From the NCBI RefSeq assembly GCF_000428885.1, contig NZ_AUAU01000005.1, positions 124,001-188,000 on the forward strand: a stretch of DNA of 64,000 nt, written 5' to 3'. The position numbers were made by a program, and so were the translations under genes. The notes below the pieces were generated by a model. The model was not told where the DNA came from and searched no databases. It was given only the letters and a program-made list of their open reading frames with translations. Every line of letters starts with the position of its first letter. The stretch's first letter is position 1. The stretch comes from Geothrix fermentans DSM 14018. GTDB lineage: Bacteria; Acidobacteriota; Holophagae; Holophagales; Holophagaceae. This document shows, piece after piece, positions 1-9,090 of this stretch.

Positions 1-1
1 C

Positions 2-1954
2 CATCCCGACCGGCCCCTGGAGGGCGGGGCCATGGACGGCACCCGCTTCGGCGCCTACCTGGGCGAGGCGGACGGCCAGTTCGTGGCCACCCTCCGGCAC
101 GTGGCGGCCCAGGCGGGCCTGGACCTCAGCCGCCCCTGGCGCGAGCTCGGCCCGGCGGAGCGGGAGCTGGCCATGCGCGGCACGGGGGACACCGTGCACG
201 AGGTGGCCTGGCGCTACCGGCGCGGCAAGGCGGAGGGCGTGCACCTGCTGAAAACCCCCTGGCCCGGCTACGCCACCCTCGTGGAGCGGGAGTACGGGCG
301 GATCCACGCCGATCCCAGGGGTGAGGAGCTGGAGGCCCTCATGATGGACCTGCCCTGCCCGGACTGCGGCGGGGAGCGCCTGCGGGAGGCGGCCCGCGCC
401 GTGCGGTTCGACGGACTCCGCCTCCCGGAGCTGATGACCCGCCCCGTCGAAGCCGCGCTCGCCGCCTTCGAAAAGCTGGACGGCCGCCTTCCCCCGCGGA
501 CCCTCGCCCTCACCGAGGACCTCCGCCGGGACATCCTCGATCGCCTCCACGCGCTTTCCGAGGCGGGGCTCGGCTACCTGGCCCTCCAGCGGGAGATGGC
601 CAGCCTCTCCGGCGGAGAGGCCCAGCGCGTGCGTCTCGCGGCGGCCCTGGGCGGCAGCCTCGTGGGCGTCACCTACGTGCTGGACGAGCCCACCCAGGGG
701 CTCCACCCCCGGGACGTGGACCGGCTCGGAGGCGTGCTCCGGCGCCTGGCGGACGCAGGCAACGCCGTGGTCCTCGTGGAGCACGACCGCTCCCTCATCG
801 CCGCGGCTGACCACGTGATCGAGCTGGGCCCCGGCGCCGGTCCCGAGGGCGGGCGCCTCGTGACCCAGGGCCCGCCCGGCGAGCTGGCGGAACAGCCCGA
901 CTCGCGGACCGGGGCGCTGTTCCGGCGGTCTCCTGGCGTGGGGACGGGACAGCCATGGGCAGGTCGTCCGGGAGTCCGGGTGCGGGGGGCCCACCTCCAC
1001 AACCTCCAGGGCCTCGATGTCACCTTCCCCGCTGGCGTCCTGGTGGCAGTCACCGGCGTCTCCGGGAGCGGGAAGTCCAGCCTCGTGCGGGAGGTGCTGG
1101 GGGCCTCCCTCCGGAACCAAGTGCAGGGCCGCGGCCCCGTGGGCTGCGCCGGGATCGACGTGCAGGCGGACATCCGGCAGGTCCTCTCCGCGGACCAGGC
1201 GGCCCCGGGACTCGCCTGGAACAGCACCGTCCTCACCCTCGCGGGCCTCGGAGACCCCCTGCGCAGGCGGTTCGCCGCGACCCCCCAGGCCAAGGCGTCG
1301 AAGCTGACGGCGAAGCACTTCTCCACCGCCGCACCCGGCGGCCGCTGCGAGGCCTGCGAAGGCCGCGGCGTCCTCACCGTGGCCATGGACCTCCTGCCGG
1401 ACGTCGTCGTGGGCTGCGAGACCTGTCAGGGGCGGCGCTTCAAACCCGAGGTGCTGGCCTGCCGGCTGGAGGGCCGCAACATTGCGGGCCTGCTGGAGGC
1501 CAGCGTGGCCGAGCTGGCCGCGGTCTTTGCCAAGGACGCCCGGCTTTCCGGACCCCTGAGGGCCCTGGAGGAGATCGGGCTCGGCTACCTCCGCCTGGGC
1601 CAGGAAGGCAGCGCCCTGTCCGAGGGCGAGCGCCAGCGGCTCCGCCTCGCCGGCCTGCTGGCGGCGCCTCCGGAGAGATGGGCCGCCCTCCTCATGGACG
1701 AGCCCACCCGCGGCCTGGGCTTCGAGGACGTGGACCGGCTGGCCGCGGCCCTGCGGCGCCTCGCGGCGGATGGCCACCTCGTCGTCGCCGTGGAGCATGA
1801 CCTGGATTTCATCGCCCAGAGCGACTGGGTCATCGACCTTGGCCCCGAAGGCGGTTCCGGCGGCGGCCGGATCATCGCAGAGGGCCCGCCGGAGGCTCTG
1901 CGCGCCTGTCCGGTCTCCCACACGGGGCGGGCCCTGGCGGCGCGGATCGACTGA
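2..1954 (+). CDS. UvrA-like excinuclease ATPase, 5' end outside the window
   Basis: The 3' part of a UvrA-family tandem ABC ATPase. The frame is open from base 2, ahead of the first ATG at 32, and residues there already align with the UvrA interior, so the true start lies upstream. In order one sees a CPDC zinc-type motif, a first signature LSGGEAQRVRLA with Walker B VLDEPTQGLH, a second Walker A GVSGSGKSS, the zinc module CEAC...CETC, and a second Walker B MDEPTRGLG. The second ABC signature reads LSEGERQRLRLA instead of LSGGE, and the stretch between the second Walker A and the zinc module is shorter and unlike canonical UvrA. That suggests a divergent UvrA2-type paralog, used in damage recognition or drug tolerance, rather than housekeeping uvrA. 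It converges on the next gene with a 7-base gap. Confidence 0.85.
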   Translation, partial: HPDRPLEGGAMDGTRFGAYLGEADGQFVATLRHVAAQAGLDLSRPWRELGPAERELAMRGTGDTVHEVAWRYRRGKAEGVHLLKTPWPGYATLVEREYGRIHADPRGEELEALMMDLPCPDCGGERLREAARAVRFDGLRLPELMTRPVEAALAAFEKLDGRLPPRTLALTEDLRRDILDRLHALSEAGLGYLALQREMASLSGGEAQRVRLAAALGGSLVGVTYVLDEPTQGLHPRDVDRLGGVLRRLADAGNAVVLVEHDRSLIAAADHVIELGPGAGPEGGRLVTQGPPGELAEQPDSRTGALFRRSPGVGTGQPWAGRPGVRVRGAHLHNLQGLDVTFPAGVLVAVTGVSGSGKSSLVREVLGASLRNQVQGRGPVGCAGIDVQADIRQVLSADQAAPGLAWNSTVLTLAGLGDPLRRRFAATPQAKASKLTAKHFSTAAPGGRCEACEGRGVLTVAMDLLPDVVVGCETCQGRRFKPEVLACRLEGRNIAGLLEASVAELAAVFAKDARLSGPLRALEEIGLGYLRLGQEGSALSEGERQRLRLAGLLAAPPERWAALLMDEPTRGLGFEDVDRLAAALRRLAADGHLVVAVEHDLDFIAQSDWVIDLGPEGGSGGGRIIAEGPPEALRACPVSHTGRALAARID

Positions 1955-1961
1955 GCCAGCC

Positions 1962-3206
1962 TCACTCGAAGCCGGGAAGGGCCTCCAGGTCCGCAGCCTC
2001 CCGGGCGGGCGTGGTGCAGCCCGCGAGGGTGATGACGATGGTCAGGAACTGGACGAGGATGACCAGGGCCACGCAGGCGGTCCAGCCGCCGAAGCGCCAA
2101 AGGTAGCTTGGCAGCTCACCGCCGACGCAGCCGCCGATGTAGTAGAAGGTCACGTAGAGGCCCACGGCCAGGGCCTTGTTCTGTCGCGCCGCCACGCCCA
2201 GGTAGCTGGCGGTGGCCGCCTGGGCCACGAACACGCCGGTGCAGCAGAGGGCCAGGCCAACCACCACCATCCAGAGGCTCGGCGCCAGCGTGAGCAGCAT
2301 GCCCCCCATGCCCGCGCCCATGGCCAGCACCATGGCCGTCCGGTGGCCGTAGCGGTCGATGACGTGGCCGGCGTAGGGCGTGATGACCGCGCCGACCAGG
2401 TAGGTGAAGAACAGGGAGCCAAGGGCCAGGGGCCCCAGGCGGAAGGGCTCGCCCGCCAGGTGGAAGGTCACGTAGGTGAAGCTGGCGATGAGGGTGAACA
2501 GCACGCCGAAGCCCACGGCGTAGGCCGCGCGGAGCCGGGGGTTGCGCAGGTGCGCCACCGCGCCGGCGAAGGGGGATTCCCCCTGCACGCGGCCCGTGAA
2601 GCGGCGTTCCCGGGGCAGCCAGGCCTGGAGCACGAGGGCCGAGGCCGCGCCCATGAGGCCGATGACCACGAAGGACCAGCGCCAATGCCAATGGGAGACG
2701 ATGAGGCCCGTGGTCATGCGACCCACGAACCCGCCGATGACCGAGCCCGTGACGTACATGGCCATGGCGCGGCCCGCGCCGCCCCCGGCCCACTCCTCCT
2801 GCACATAGGCCACAGTCACGGCGAAGACGCCGGGCGTGAAGACGCCCTGGAGGAAGCGCCAGAAGACCAGGGCCGGGAGCCCGGTGGCCGTGGCGTTCAG
2901 CAGGGTGGCCAGGGCCAGCAGGCTGGCGGAGGCGACGATGACGCGCTTCCGCCCCAGCCGGTCCGCCACGATGCCCACCAGGGGGGCCGCCAGGGCCACG
3001 CCCAGGGTGGAGGCCGTGAGCGTGAGGCTCACCGCCGCCTTGCTGGTCTGGAAGAGCCGCTCCAGCATGGGCAGGAGAGGCTGGGTGGCGTAGAGGCCCA
3101 GGAAGGCGCAGAAGCCCGCGAAGGTCACGGCCAGGGTGCGGCGGCCCTCCGCGCCCTGGAGGTCCGGTTCCGGAACGGGAGTCGGGGAGAGGTCGCCTTC
3201 ATGCAT
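1962..3206 (-). CDS. MFS transporter, YnfM-like efflux family
   Basis: A 414-residue major facilitator with about 12 hydrophobic segments after a short polar N-terminus (about 25 residues). The motif A-type loop DRLGRKR lies between predicted helices 2 and 3. Length and the N-terminal pattern GLYATQPLLPML fit the YnfM/arabinose-efflux-like drug:H+ antiporters; the substrate cannot be read from sequence. It is divergent from a LysR regulator with a 74-base intergenic region carrying an inverted repeat, the usual layout for a LysR-controlled exporter. The ATG at 3206 has a weak, closely spaced GAAGG upstream. Confidence 0.85.
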   Translation of the reverse strand: MHEGDLSPTPVPEPDLQGAEGRRTLAVTFAGFCAFLGLYATQPLLPMLERLFQTSKAAVSLTLTASTLGVALAAPLVGIVADRLGRKRVIVASASLLALATLLNATATGLPALVFWRFLQGVFTPGVFAVTVAYVQEEWAGGGAGRAMAMYVTGSVIGGFVGRMTTGLIVSHWHWRWSFVVIGLMGAASALVLQAWLPRERRFTGRVQGESPFAGAVAHLRNPRLRAAYAVGFGVLFTLIASFTYVTFHLAGEPFRLGPLALGSLFFTYLVGAVITPYAGHVIDRYGHRTAMVLAMGAGMGGMLLTLAPSLWMVVVGLALCCTGVFVAQAATASYLGVAARQNKALAVGLYVTFYYIGGCVGGELPSYLWRFGGWTACVALVILVQFLTIVITLAGCTTPAREAADLEALPGFE

Positions 3207-3240
3207 GCCTTCATTGTCGGAGCCATGAAATCCAATGAAA

Positions 3241-3268
3241 AATATCTATTCGAGTGCTATTTGATATT
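3241..3268. promoter_or_regulatory. Candidate LysR operator between divergent genes
   Basis: A perfect 6-bp inverted repeat, AATATC - 16 bases - GATATT, in an A/T-rich patch just upstream of the LysR start and about 35 bases from the MFS start. Position and AT content fit a LysR autoregulatory/activator site. The assignment is positional inference. Confidence 0.4.
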
Positions 3269-3280
3269 CAGGAGATATTA

Positions 3281-4222
3281 ATGGAACTCCGGCTGCTGCG
3301 CTATTTCACCGTCGTCGCCGAAGAGCTGCACTTCAGCCGGGCCGCGGCCCGCCTCCACATGGCCCAGCCGCCCCTGAGCCAGCAGATCAAGCGCCTGGAG
3401 GAGGAGCTCGGCGTGCAGTTGCTGGCCCGTACCCGGCGCCGGGTGGAGCTGACGGGCCCCGGCCGCCTCTTCCTCGCTTCCGCCCGGGAGATCCTGGCCC
3501 AGGTGGACCGGGCCGTCCTCCAGGCCCAGCGCGCGGCCCGGGGCGAGGCGGGCGAGATCGCCATCGGCCTGGTCAGCTCCGCCTCCTACGAGGACTCGCT
3601 GCCCCGGGTGCTCAGGGCCTACCGGGAGCGGTACCCCGCCGTGGCCATCACGCTGCACGAGATGAGCAGCGGCGAGCAGGTGGACGCGCTCCGGGAGGGC
3701 CGGATCCAGGCGGGCTTCCTCCGCCCGCCCCTGCACGAGCCGGGCATCACCACCACCACGGTGCTCCGGGAGCCGCTGGTGGCGGTGCTGCCCGCGGATC
3801 ACCGGCTGGCCGGGCGGCGGCGGATCCCCCTGGCCGCCCTGGCGGAGGATCCGTTCATCATGATCCCCCGCAGCCACGGCCTGGGGATCCTGGACCTGGT
3901 GATGGGCGCCTGCCTGGCCGCCGGATTCGCGCCCCGCATCGCCCAGGAGGCCAAGGAGATCCAGACCGTGGTGGGCTTCGTGGCCGCCGGCTTCGGCGTC
4001 TCCCTCCTGCCCGGCACCGTGCGCCGCCTGGCCCACGGCGGCGTGGCCTATGTCCCCCTGGCCCCGCCCCAGGTGCTCATCGAGATCGCCGCCGCCCACC
4101 GGAGCGGCGACGCCTCCCCGCTCCTGGCGGCCTTTCTGGCCGTCCTCCGGGAGTCGGTTCGGGTCCCCGGGGCTACTCCTCCAGGAAGCGCACAAACTCG
4201 GTCAGCGGCGCGCGCTCGGTGA
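3281..4222 (+). CDS. LysR-family transcriptional regulator
   Basis: 313 residues with the standard layout: an N-terminal winged HTH (residues 1-60, with FSRAAARLHMAQPPLSQQIKRLEEELG), a linker helix, and a periplasmic-binding-like effector domain (about 90-295). The start is the ATG preceded by AGGAGAT at 3270-3276; an upstream in-frame extension of nine residues lacks support. The effector domain resembles BenM/CatM/HcaR-type regulators of aromatic metabolism or exporters, so the divergent MFS gene is the likely target. Its last 50 bases overlap the 3' end of the convergent nitroreductase gene. Confidence 0.9.
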   Translation: MELRLLRYFTVVAEELHFSRAAARLHMAQPPLSQQIKRLEEELGVQLLARTRRRVELTGPGRLFLASAREILAQVDRAVLQAQRAARGEAGEIAIGLVSSASYEDSLPRVLRAYRERYPAVAITLHEMSSGEQVDALREGRIQAGFLRPPLHEPGITTTTVLREPLVAVLPADHRLAGRRRIPLAALAEDPFIMIPRSHGLGILDLVMGACLAAGFAPRIAQEAKEIQTVVGFVAAGFGVSLLPGTVRRLAHGGVAYVPLAPPQVLIEIAAAHRSGDASPLLAAFLAVLRESVRVPGATPPGSAQTRSAARAR

Positions 4223-4886
4223 CGAGGCTGTTCTCCAAGGCCTCGGGATCCGCATGGCCCAGGGCCATGCCGCAGACCAGCATCTGGCCGGGCTCGAAGG
4301 CCAGCTCCTCGGCGATGACGCGGTGGAACTGGGTGAAGGCGGCCTGCGGGCAGGTGTGCAGGCCCCGGGCGCGGGCGGCCACCATGATGTTCTCCAGGAA
4401 CATGCCGTAGTCCAGCCAGCTGCCCAGCTGCATGCGGCGGTCGATGCTGAAGATCAGGCCCACGGGCGCGTCGAAGAACCGGTAGTTGCGGCCGTGCTGG
4501 TCGTGCATCCGTGCCTTGTCGCCCTTGGCGATGCCCAGGAGGCCGTAGAGGTCCCAGCCCACCTTGCGGCGGCGATCGAGGTAGGGTGACGCCCACTCCT
4601 TGGGGTAGTAGTCGTACTCCTGCTCGTGCGAAGCCAGCTCGAGGGGGTCCTCGTAGATGGCGGCAATGCGGTCCGTGAGGCGCCTCAGGGCCGCGCCCGT
4701 GAGCACGTGCACCTGCCAGGGCTGGGTGTTGGTGCCCGAGGGCGCCCGCGAGGCCACCCGCAGGATGGCCTCCACCGTCTCCCGCGGCACGGGCGTGGGC
4801 AGGAAGGCGCGCATGGAGCGGCGGCTCATGATGGCTTCGTCCACGGCAGCGGTGGCGGCTTCACTGGGCGTGTCGTACAGGTTCAC
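4173..4886 (-). CDS. Nitroreductase family protein
   Basis: A 237-residue FMN-dependent nitroreductase-fold protein. The N-terminal SRRSMRAFLPTPVP and APSGTNTQPWQVHVL are the typical FMN-phosphate and isoalloxazine contacts. Members reduce nitro compounds or quinones with NAD(P)H; the true substrate is unknown. It starts at GTG (4886) behind AAAGGA. It overlaps the convergent LysR gene by 50 bases, an unusually long tail-to-tail overlap, although both C-termini are plausible. No operon partner. Confidence 0.88.
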   Translation of the reverse strand: MNLYDTPSEAATAAVDEAIMSRRSMRAFLPTPVPRETVEAILRVASRAPSGTNTQPWQVHVLTGAALRRLTDRIAAIYEDPLELASHEQEYDYYPKEWASPYLDRRRKVGWDLYGLLGIAKGDKARMHDQHGRNYRFFDAPVGLIFSIDRRMQLGSWLDYGMFLENIMVAARARGLHTCPQAAFTQFHRVIAEELAFEPGQMLVCGMALGHADPEALENSLVTERAPLTEFVRFLEE

Positions 4887-4959
4887 AGGTCGATCCTTTC
4901 AAGGCGGGCGGACGCCGGACGGAACGTGGGGCTGGGCCCCATTCTGACCCGGCCCAGGA

Positions 4960-5838
4960 TCAGCCGGACAGGGCTTCGGAGGCCCCGGGCCGCCGGCGGA
5001 ACAGGTCCAGCGACCCCATCACGGCCCCGAGCACGATGAGCACCATGGCACCCAGGGAGACGGCGGAGAGGCGCCGCCCGCCCCAGAGCACGAGGTTGAG
5101 GGTGGACAGCAGGGGCGTGAGGTAGGCCAGGGCCCCGATGACGCGGGAGTCCCCCCGCTTCAGGGCCGCGTCCCAGGTGTAGAACGCCGCACCCATGGGG
5201 CCCAGGCCCAGGAGTATGAGGAAGGCCCAGTCCTTCCCCGTGAGCGTGGGCATCGGGACGCCGGTGGCCGCGGTGTCCAGCGCGAAGAGCGCCAGGGAGA
5301 GGAGGCCCGAGGCCAGGCAGAACCCGCCCACGGCGCCGGTCGGGAAGGGCCGGACCCGCTTGGTGAGCAGCGAGTAGCTGGACCAGGTGAGGGCCGCGCC
5401 CAGGGCCAGCAGGTAGCCGGGCAGGTTCACGGTCTGGAGGGTGAGCTGCCCGCCGCTGAGGACGAGGGCCGCTCCCGCCAGGCCCAGCAGGGACCCTGCC
5501 ACATGGTGGACCGTCAGCCGGCACCCGCGCAGGTAGACGGGAGAGAGGACGACGATGAGCAGGGGCCAGAGGTACTGGAGGAGGTTCACTTCCACGGCCG
5601 GGGCGAACCGGAAGGCCGCGAAGAGCAGCGCGTGGTAGCCGAAGATGCCCCCGATGCCGATGGCCAGCGTGCCCAGGGGCACCCTCCAGTCCCTGACACG
5701 GACCAATCCCACCAGGCCGCCCGCCACCAGGGCGATGCCCACGGACAGGAAGGGCGGCAGGTGCCCCATGCGCGACCCGAGCACGGCCAGGGTGCTCCAG
5801 ATGAGGATGCTGATGAGCGAGAGGACCACGGCCGCCAT
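4960..5838 (-). CDS. EamA/DMT-family exporter
   Basis: 292 residues with about ten hydrophobic helices arranged as two EamA repeats, as in RhaT/YdcZ/PecM-type drug/metabolite transporters. I chose the ATG at 5838 (MAAVVLSLISILIWSTLAV), because the longer open frame upstream is antisense shadow of the next gene. The ribosome binding site is poor (GGGAGG about 15 bases upstream). The gene lies 58 bases downstream of the metallo-hydrolase gene on the same strand and may be co-transcribed. Substrate unknown. Confidence 0.85.
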   Translation of the reverse strand: MAAVVLSLISILIWSTLAVLGSRMGHLPPFLSVGIALVAGGLVGLVRVRDWRVPLGTLAIGIGGIFGYHALLFAAFRFAPAVEVNLLQYLWPLLIVVLSPVYLRGCRLTVHHVAGSLLGLAGAALVLSGGQLTLQTVNLPGYLLALGAALTWSSYSLLTKRVRPFPTGAVGGFCLASGLLSLALFALDTAATGVPMPTLTGKDWAFLILLGLGPMGAAFYTWDAALKRGDSRVIGALAYLTPLLSTLNLVLWGGRRLSAVSLGAMVLIVLGAVMGSLDLFRRRPGASEALSG

Positions 5839-5896
5839 CCGGAGATGATATCGGCCCGCCTCCCGGGGCACGGTCTTCTGGCTCCTGGGCCGGTCC

Positions 5897-6562
5897 TCAG
5901 CGCAGCCCGTGCCGGGCCTTGAAGACGGGCCACTCGGCCTTGAGGCGGATGAAGGCCTCCACGTCCGCGCAGCGGAGGAAGGGGTTGGCCTCCCGCTCCC
6001 AGGCCAGGGTGGAGCTGGGCCGGGCGCCGTAGTCATGGCCGGGCCAGATGGTGGCGTGGTCCGGCCACTCCCGCAGCAGGCGGTGGAGGCTGTCCCACTC
6101 CGTGCGGGCGTCCCGGTCGTCCGCGGTGCCGCCCACCTTGCCCACGAAGAGGAGGTCGCCGGTGATCCCCGCGGCCATGCCGCCGGGCAGACCCTCCACC
6201 AGGAAGGCCAAGTGGTCCGGGCAGTGGCCGGGCACGTGCCACACCCCCAGCCGCCAGGCGCCGAAGGGGACGCGCTCGCCATCCTTCAGCACGCGGTCCA
6301 GGGGGCCGGGGTGGCCGGGCCCGCCCAGGACGGGAGCTCCCGTGAGGCTCTGGGCGCCCCCGTTGCCGTTGCTGTGGTCGGCGTGCCCATGGGTGTTGAG
6401 GATGGCGGTGATCCGCAGGCCCTGGGCCTTGGCCCGGGCCACCAGGGGCTCGGGATCGAAGGAGGGATCCACCAGGATGCCCTCGCCGGCCTCCCGGTCT
6501 CCCAGCAGGTAGCCGAAGTTGCGGTCCCCGCCTACCCGGACCTGCTCGAAGATGAAGCGCAT
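5897..6562 (-). CDS. Metallo-beta-lactamase-fold hydrolase (glyoxalase II-like)
   Basis: 221 residues with the metal-binding THGHADH motif, a downstream GHCPDH histidine, the bridging GDLLF aspartate and a late GHDYG histidine. These match the MBL-fold glyoxalase II/persulfide dioxygenase/YcbL group. The length suits short YcbL-like proteins rather than full GloB. The start is the ATG at 6562, with GGAGG five bases upstream. Divergent from the methionine sulfoxide reductase gene. The true substrate (S-lactoylglutathione or other thioester) is not decidable. Confidence 0.85.
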   Translation of the reverse strand: MRFIFEQVRVGGDRNFGYLLGDREAGEGILVDPSFDPEPLVARAKAQGLRITAILNTHGHADHSNGNGGAQSLTGAPVLGGPGHPGPLDRVLKDGERVPFGAWRLGVWHVPGHCPDHLAFLVEGLPGGMAAGITGDLLFVGKVGGTADDRDARTEWDSLHRLLREWPDHATIWPGHDYGARPSSTLAWEREANPFLRCADVEAFIRLKAEWPVFKARHGLR

Positions 6563-6645
6563 GGGAGCCTCCGGGCCCATTGTCCCGCACCTGGAAACGC
6601 AGGGAGCGCTTCCGGCATCCAACCTTGCATCCGGAGGAGCCGTTC

Positions 6646-7731
6646 ATGTGGAGCGGGAAGACTTGGCTGACCCTGGCCGCCGCGGCGGTGCTGGCGGCGG
6701 GCGCGGCCCTGGCCCTTCCACGCGGCCATACCCCGGCCCCGATTGCCCCGGCCCCGATTGATCGAGAGGTGAAGGTGAACGCGCCCGAGAAACCCGGCCA
6801 GGACGTGCTCAGGAAGAAGCTCACGCCCATGCAGTACCACGTCACCCAGGAGTCCGGCACGGAGCCGCCGTTCCAGAACGCCTTCTGGAACGACCACCGG
6901 GAGGGGATCTACGTGGACGTGGTGAGCGGCAAGCCGCTGTTCTCCTCCAAGGACAAGTTCGATTCAGAGTGCGGCTGGCCCAGCTTCACGAAGCCCCTGG
7001 CGGCCGACGAGGTGGTGGAGAACCGCGACACCTCCCACGGCATGATCCGCACGGAGGTGCGGTCCAAGGGTGCCGATTCCCACCTGGGCCATGTCTTCGA
7101 CGACGGCCCCCGGGACAAGGGCGGCCTGCGCTACTGCATCAACTCCGCCTCCCTCCGCTTCGTGCCCGTGGACGACCTGGAGCAGGAGGGCCTGGGCCGC
7201 TTCCTGCCCCTGTTCGGCCGCACCACCAAGGCCGGGCCTGCCCCGAAGCCGAACCCGGCGGAGGAGGTGGCCACCCTGGCCGGCGGCTGCTTCTGGGGCA
7301 TGGAGGATCTGCTGCGCCAGCAGCCCGGCGTGATCGCCATCGAGGTGGGCTATACGGGCGGCAAGGTGCCCAACGCCACCTACGAGCACCACGAGGGCCA
7401 CGCCGAGGCCGTGCAGATCCGCTTCGATCCCTCGAAAACCAGCTTCGAGGCCCTGCTGCGCTTCTTCTTCCGCATGCACGACCCGACCACCCTCAACCGC
7501 CAGGGCAATGACGTGGGCACCTCGTACCGCAGCGCGATCTTCTACCACAGCGAGGCCCAGCGGCAGACCGCCGAGCGGGTGAAGGCCGAAGTGGACGCCA
7601 GCGGCAAGTGGAAGCGCCCCATCGTCACCGAGATCACCCCGGCCGGCCCCTGGTGGAAGGCCGAGGAATACCACCAGGACTACCTCATCAAGCACCCGGG
7701 CGGGTACACCTGTCACTACGTGAGGGACTAG
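6646..7731 (+). CDS. msrBA: Periplasmic MsrB-MsrA fusion methionine sulfoxide reductase
   Basis: A 361-residue bifunctional repair enzyme. An N-terminal signal/anchor (residues 5-25) is followed by MsrB, with [11 protein letters not shown] carrying the catalytic Cys164, then MsrA, with GGCFWG carrying Cys215. MsrB reduces Met-R-O and MsrA Met-S-O in exported proteins. The order B-then-A is the reverse of the common MsrA-MsrB fusion. The paired CxxC zinc site of many MsrBs is absent; CGWPSF is retained. Start ATG 6646 with GGAGGAG upstream. Reductant supply would need a periplasmic thioredoxin-like partner, not seen nearby. Confidence 0.93.
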   Translation: MWSGKTWLTLAAAAVLAAGAALALPRGHTPAPIAPAPIDREVKVNAPEKPGQDVLRKKLTPMQYHVTQESGTEPPFQNAFWNDHREGIYVDVVSGKPLFSSKDKFDSECGWPSFTKPLAADEVVENRDTSHGMIRTEVRSKGADSHLGHVFDDGPRDKGGLRYCINSASLRFVPVDDLEQEGLGRFLPLFGRTTKAGPAPKPNPAEEVATLAGGCFWGMEDLLRQQPGVIAIEVGYTGGKVPNATYEHHEGHAEAVQIRFDPSKTSFEALLRFFFRMHDPTTLNRQGNDVGTSYRSAIFYHSEAQRQTAERVKAEVDASGKWKRPIVTEITPAGPWWKAEEYHQDYLIKHPGGYTCHYVRD

Positions 7732-7792
7732 CGGCGTGGCATCCTTGTCCATCTGGACCGATCAAACGGACGGCCCGGAATCTGGAGCAGCC

Positions 7793-8692
7793 ATGGCCAG
7801 CCCGCATCCCCAGGAGAACCGGCCCGACCTCCACGCCGTGGTCGAGGCCCTGGCCGAGGCCTCCTCGGCCCTCACGGACATGCCCCTGGGCCGCCGGGAG
7901 TTCCCCTCGCGCACGGCCCTGGCCGCCCTGGTCGAAGAGCTCAGGGCCCTGCTCTTCCCCGGCTACTTCGGCGCTTCCGAGCTGAAGGCCGAGACCCTGC
8001 GCTACCACCTGGGCGCCCGCATGGACCGGGTGCTGAACGGCCTTTGCGAGCAGATCCAGCGGGGCATGATGGCCTCCGATCCCGCCTGCGGCGACTGCGG
8101 CGAACGGGCCCTGGGCCTGGCCCGGGCCTTCCTGGCGCGGCTGCCGGAGGTCCGCCGCCTCCTGGCCACGGACATCCAGGCGGGCTTCGAAGGCGATCCG
8201 GCAGCCACCAGCCCCGACGAGGTGCTGTTCTGCTACCCGGGCATGGTGGCCATCGCCAGCCAGCGCCTGGCCCACGAACTGCTGAAGCTGGGCGTGCCCC
8301 TGCTGCCCCGCATGATCACCGAGCACGCCCACAGCCTCACGGGCATCGACATCCACCCCGGCGCCCAGATCGGCGAGCGGTTCTTCATCGACCACGGCAC
8401 GGGCGTCGTCATCGGCGAGACCTGCATCATCGGCCGCAACGTGCGCCTCTACCAGGGCGTGACCCTGGGCGCGAAGAGCTTCCCTCTGGATGCCGAGGGC
8501 CACCCCGTCAAGGGCGTCCCCCGCCACCCGGTGGTGGAGGATGACGTGATCATCTACTCCAATGCCACGGTGCTGGGCCGCATCACCCTAGGCAAGGGCT
8601 CCGCCATCGGCGGCAACGTGTGGCTCACCCGCAGCGTGCCGCCCGGCAGTGTCATCACCCAGGCCAACGAGAAGGACGGGATGCCCGCATGA
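7793..8692 (+). CDS. cysE: Serine O-acetyltransferase (CysE/EpsC type)
   Basis: 299 residues. A helical N-terminal domain is followed by a left-handed beta-helix of hexapeptide repeats ending in GGNVWLTRSVPPGS. The catalytic DIHPGAQIG and IDHGTGVVIGET segments are present. It makes O-acetylserine for cysteine synthesis. I prefer the ATG at 7793 (GGAG five bases upstream) to the GTG at 7736, which lacks a ribosome site. The longer N-terminal helical region resembles the EpsC-like enzymes of non-enteric bacteria. ATGA overlap with the next gene indicates coupling. Confidence 0.93.
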   Translation: MASPHPQENRPDLHAVVEALAEASSALTDMPLGRREFPSRTALAALVEELRALLFPGYFGASELKAETLRYHLGARMDRVLNGLCEQIQRGMMASDPACGDCGERALGLARAFLARLPEVRRLLATDIQAGFEGDPAATSPDEVLFCYPGMVAIASQRLAHELLKLGVPLLPRMITEHAHSLTGIDIHPGAQIGERFFIDHGTGVVIGETCIIGRNVRLYQGVTLGAKSFPLDAEGHPVKGVPRHPVVEDDVIIYSNATVLGRITLGKGSAIGGNVWLTRSVPPGSVITQANEKDGMPA

Positions 8693-9090
8693 CCACCCTC
8701 CTGCGCTTCCTCTTCTCCGCCATCGGCCTGCTGGTGGCCAGCGCCTTGGTGCCCGGCCTGGGCCATGGCTCCTTCCTTGACCTGCTCATCGTGGCCGTCA
8801 TCCTGGCGGCCCTGAACACCACCGTGGGCAGCCTCCTGAAGCTCATCGCCATCGTGCCCATGGCCTGCTCCTTCGGCTGCTTCAGCCTGGTCATCAACGG
8901 CCTGGTCTTCTGGCTGGCAGGCACCCTGTCCTCGCGGCTGGGCCTCACCTTCACCGTGAGCGGCTTCTGGGCGGGCTTCTTCGGCGCCCTGGTCACCAGC
9001 GTCGTGGCCTCCGTCCTCGGCGCCCTCTTCATCCCCAAGGACCGCCAGCGCCCCCAGGGGCCGCCGCCGCCCATCAAGATCGTGAACTGA
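8689..9090 (+). CDS. Phage-holin-family (YvlD-like) small membrane protein
   Basis: 133 residues with four hydrophobic segments and a short basic/proline-rich tail, matching the four-helix superfamily IV holin/YvlD proteins found in many non-phage contexts. The start ATG overlaps the cysE stop (ATGA), so translation is probably coupled. The 3' end overlaps the convergent acyltransferase gene by 17 bases. No phage genes nearby, so a lysis role is unlikely; function unknown. Confidence 0.75.
   Translation: MTTLLRFLFSAIGLLVASALVPGLGHGSFLDLLIVAVILAALNTTVGSLLKLIAIVPMACSFGCFSLVINGLVFWLAGTLSSRLGLTFTVSGFWAGFFGALVTSVVASVLGALFIPKDRQRPQGPPPPIKIVN

Noticed and set aside
7736-7792. Upstream GTG start for the serine acetyltransferase
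   Set aside because: No ribosome site, and the extra 19 residues are unlike the family.
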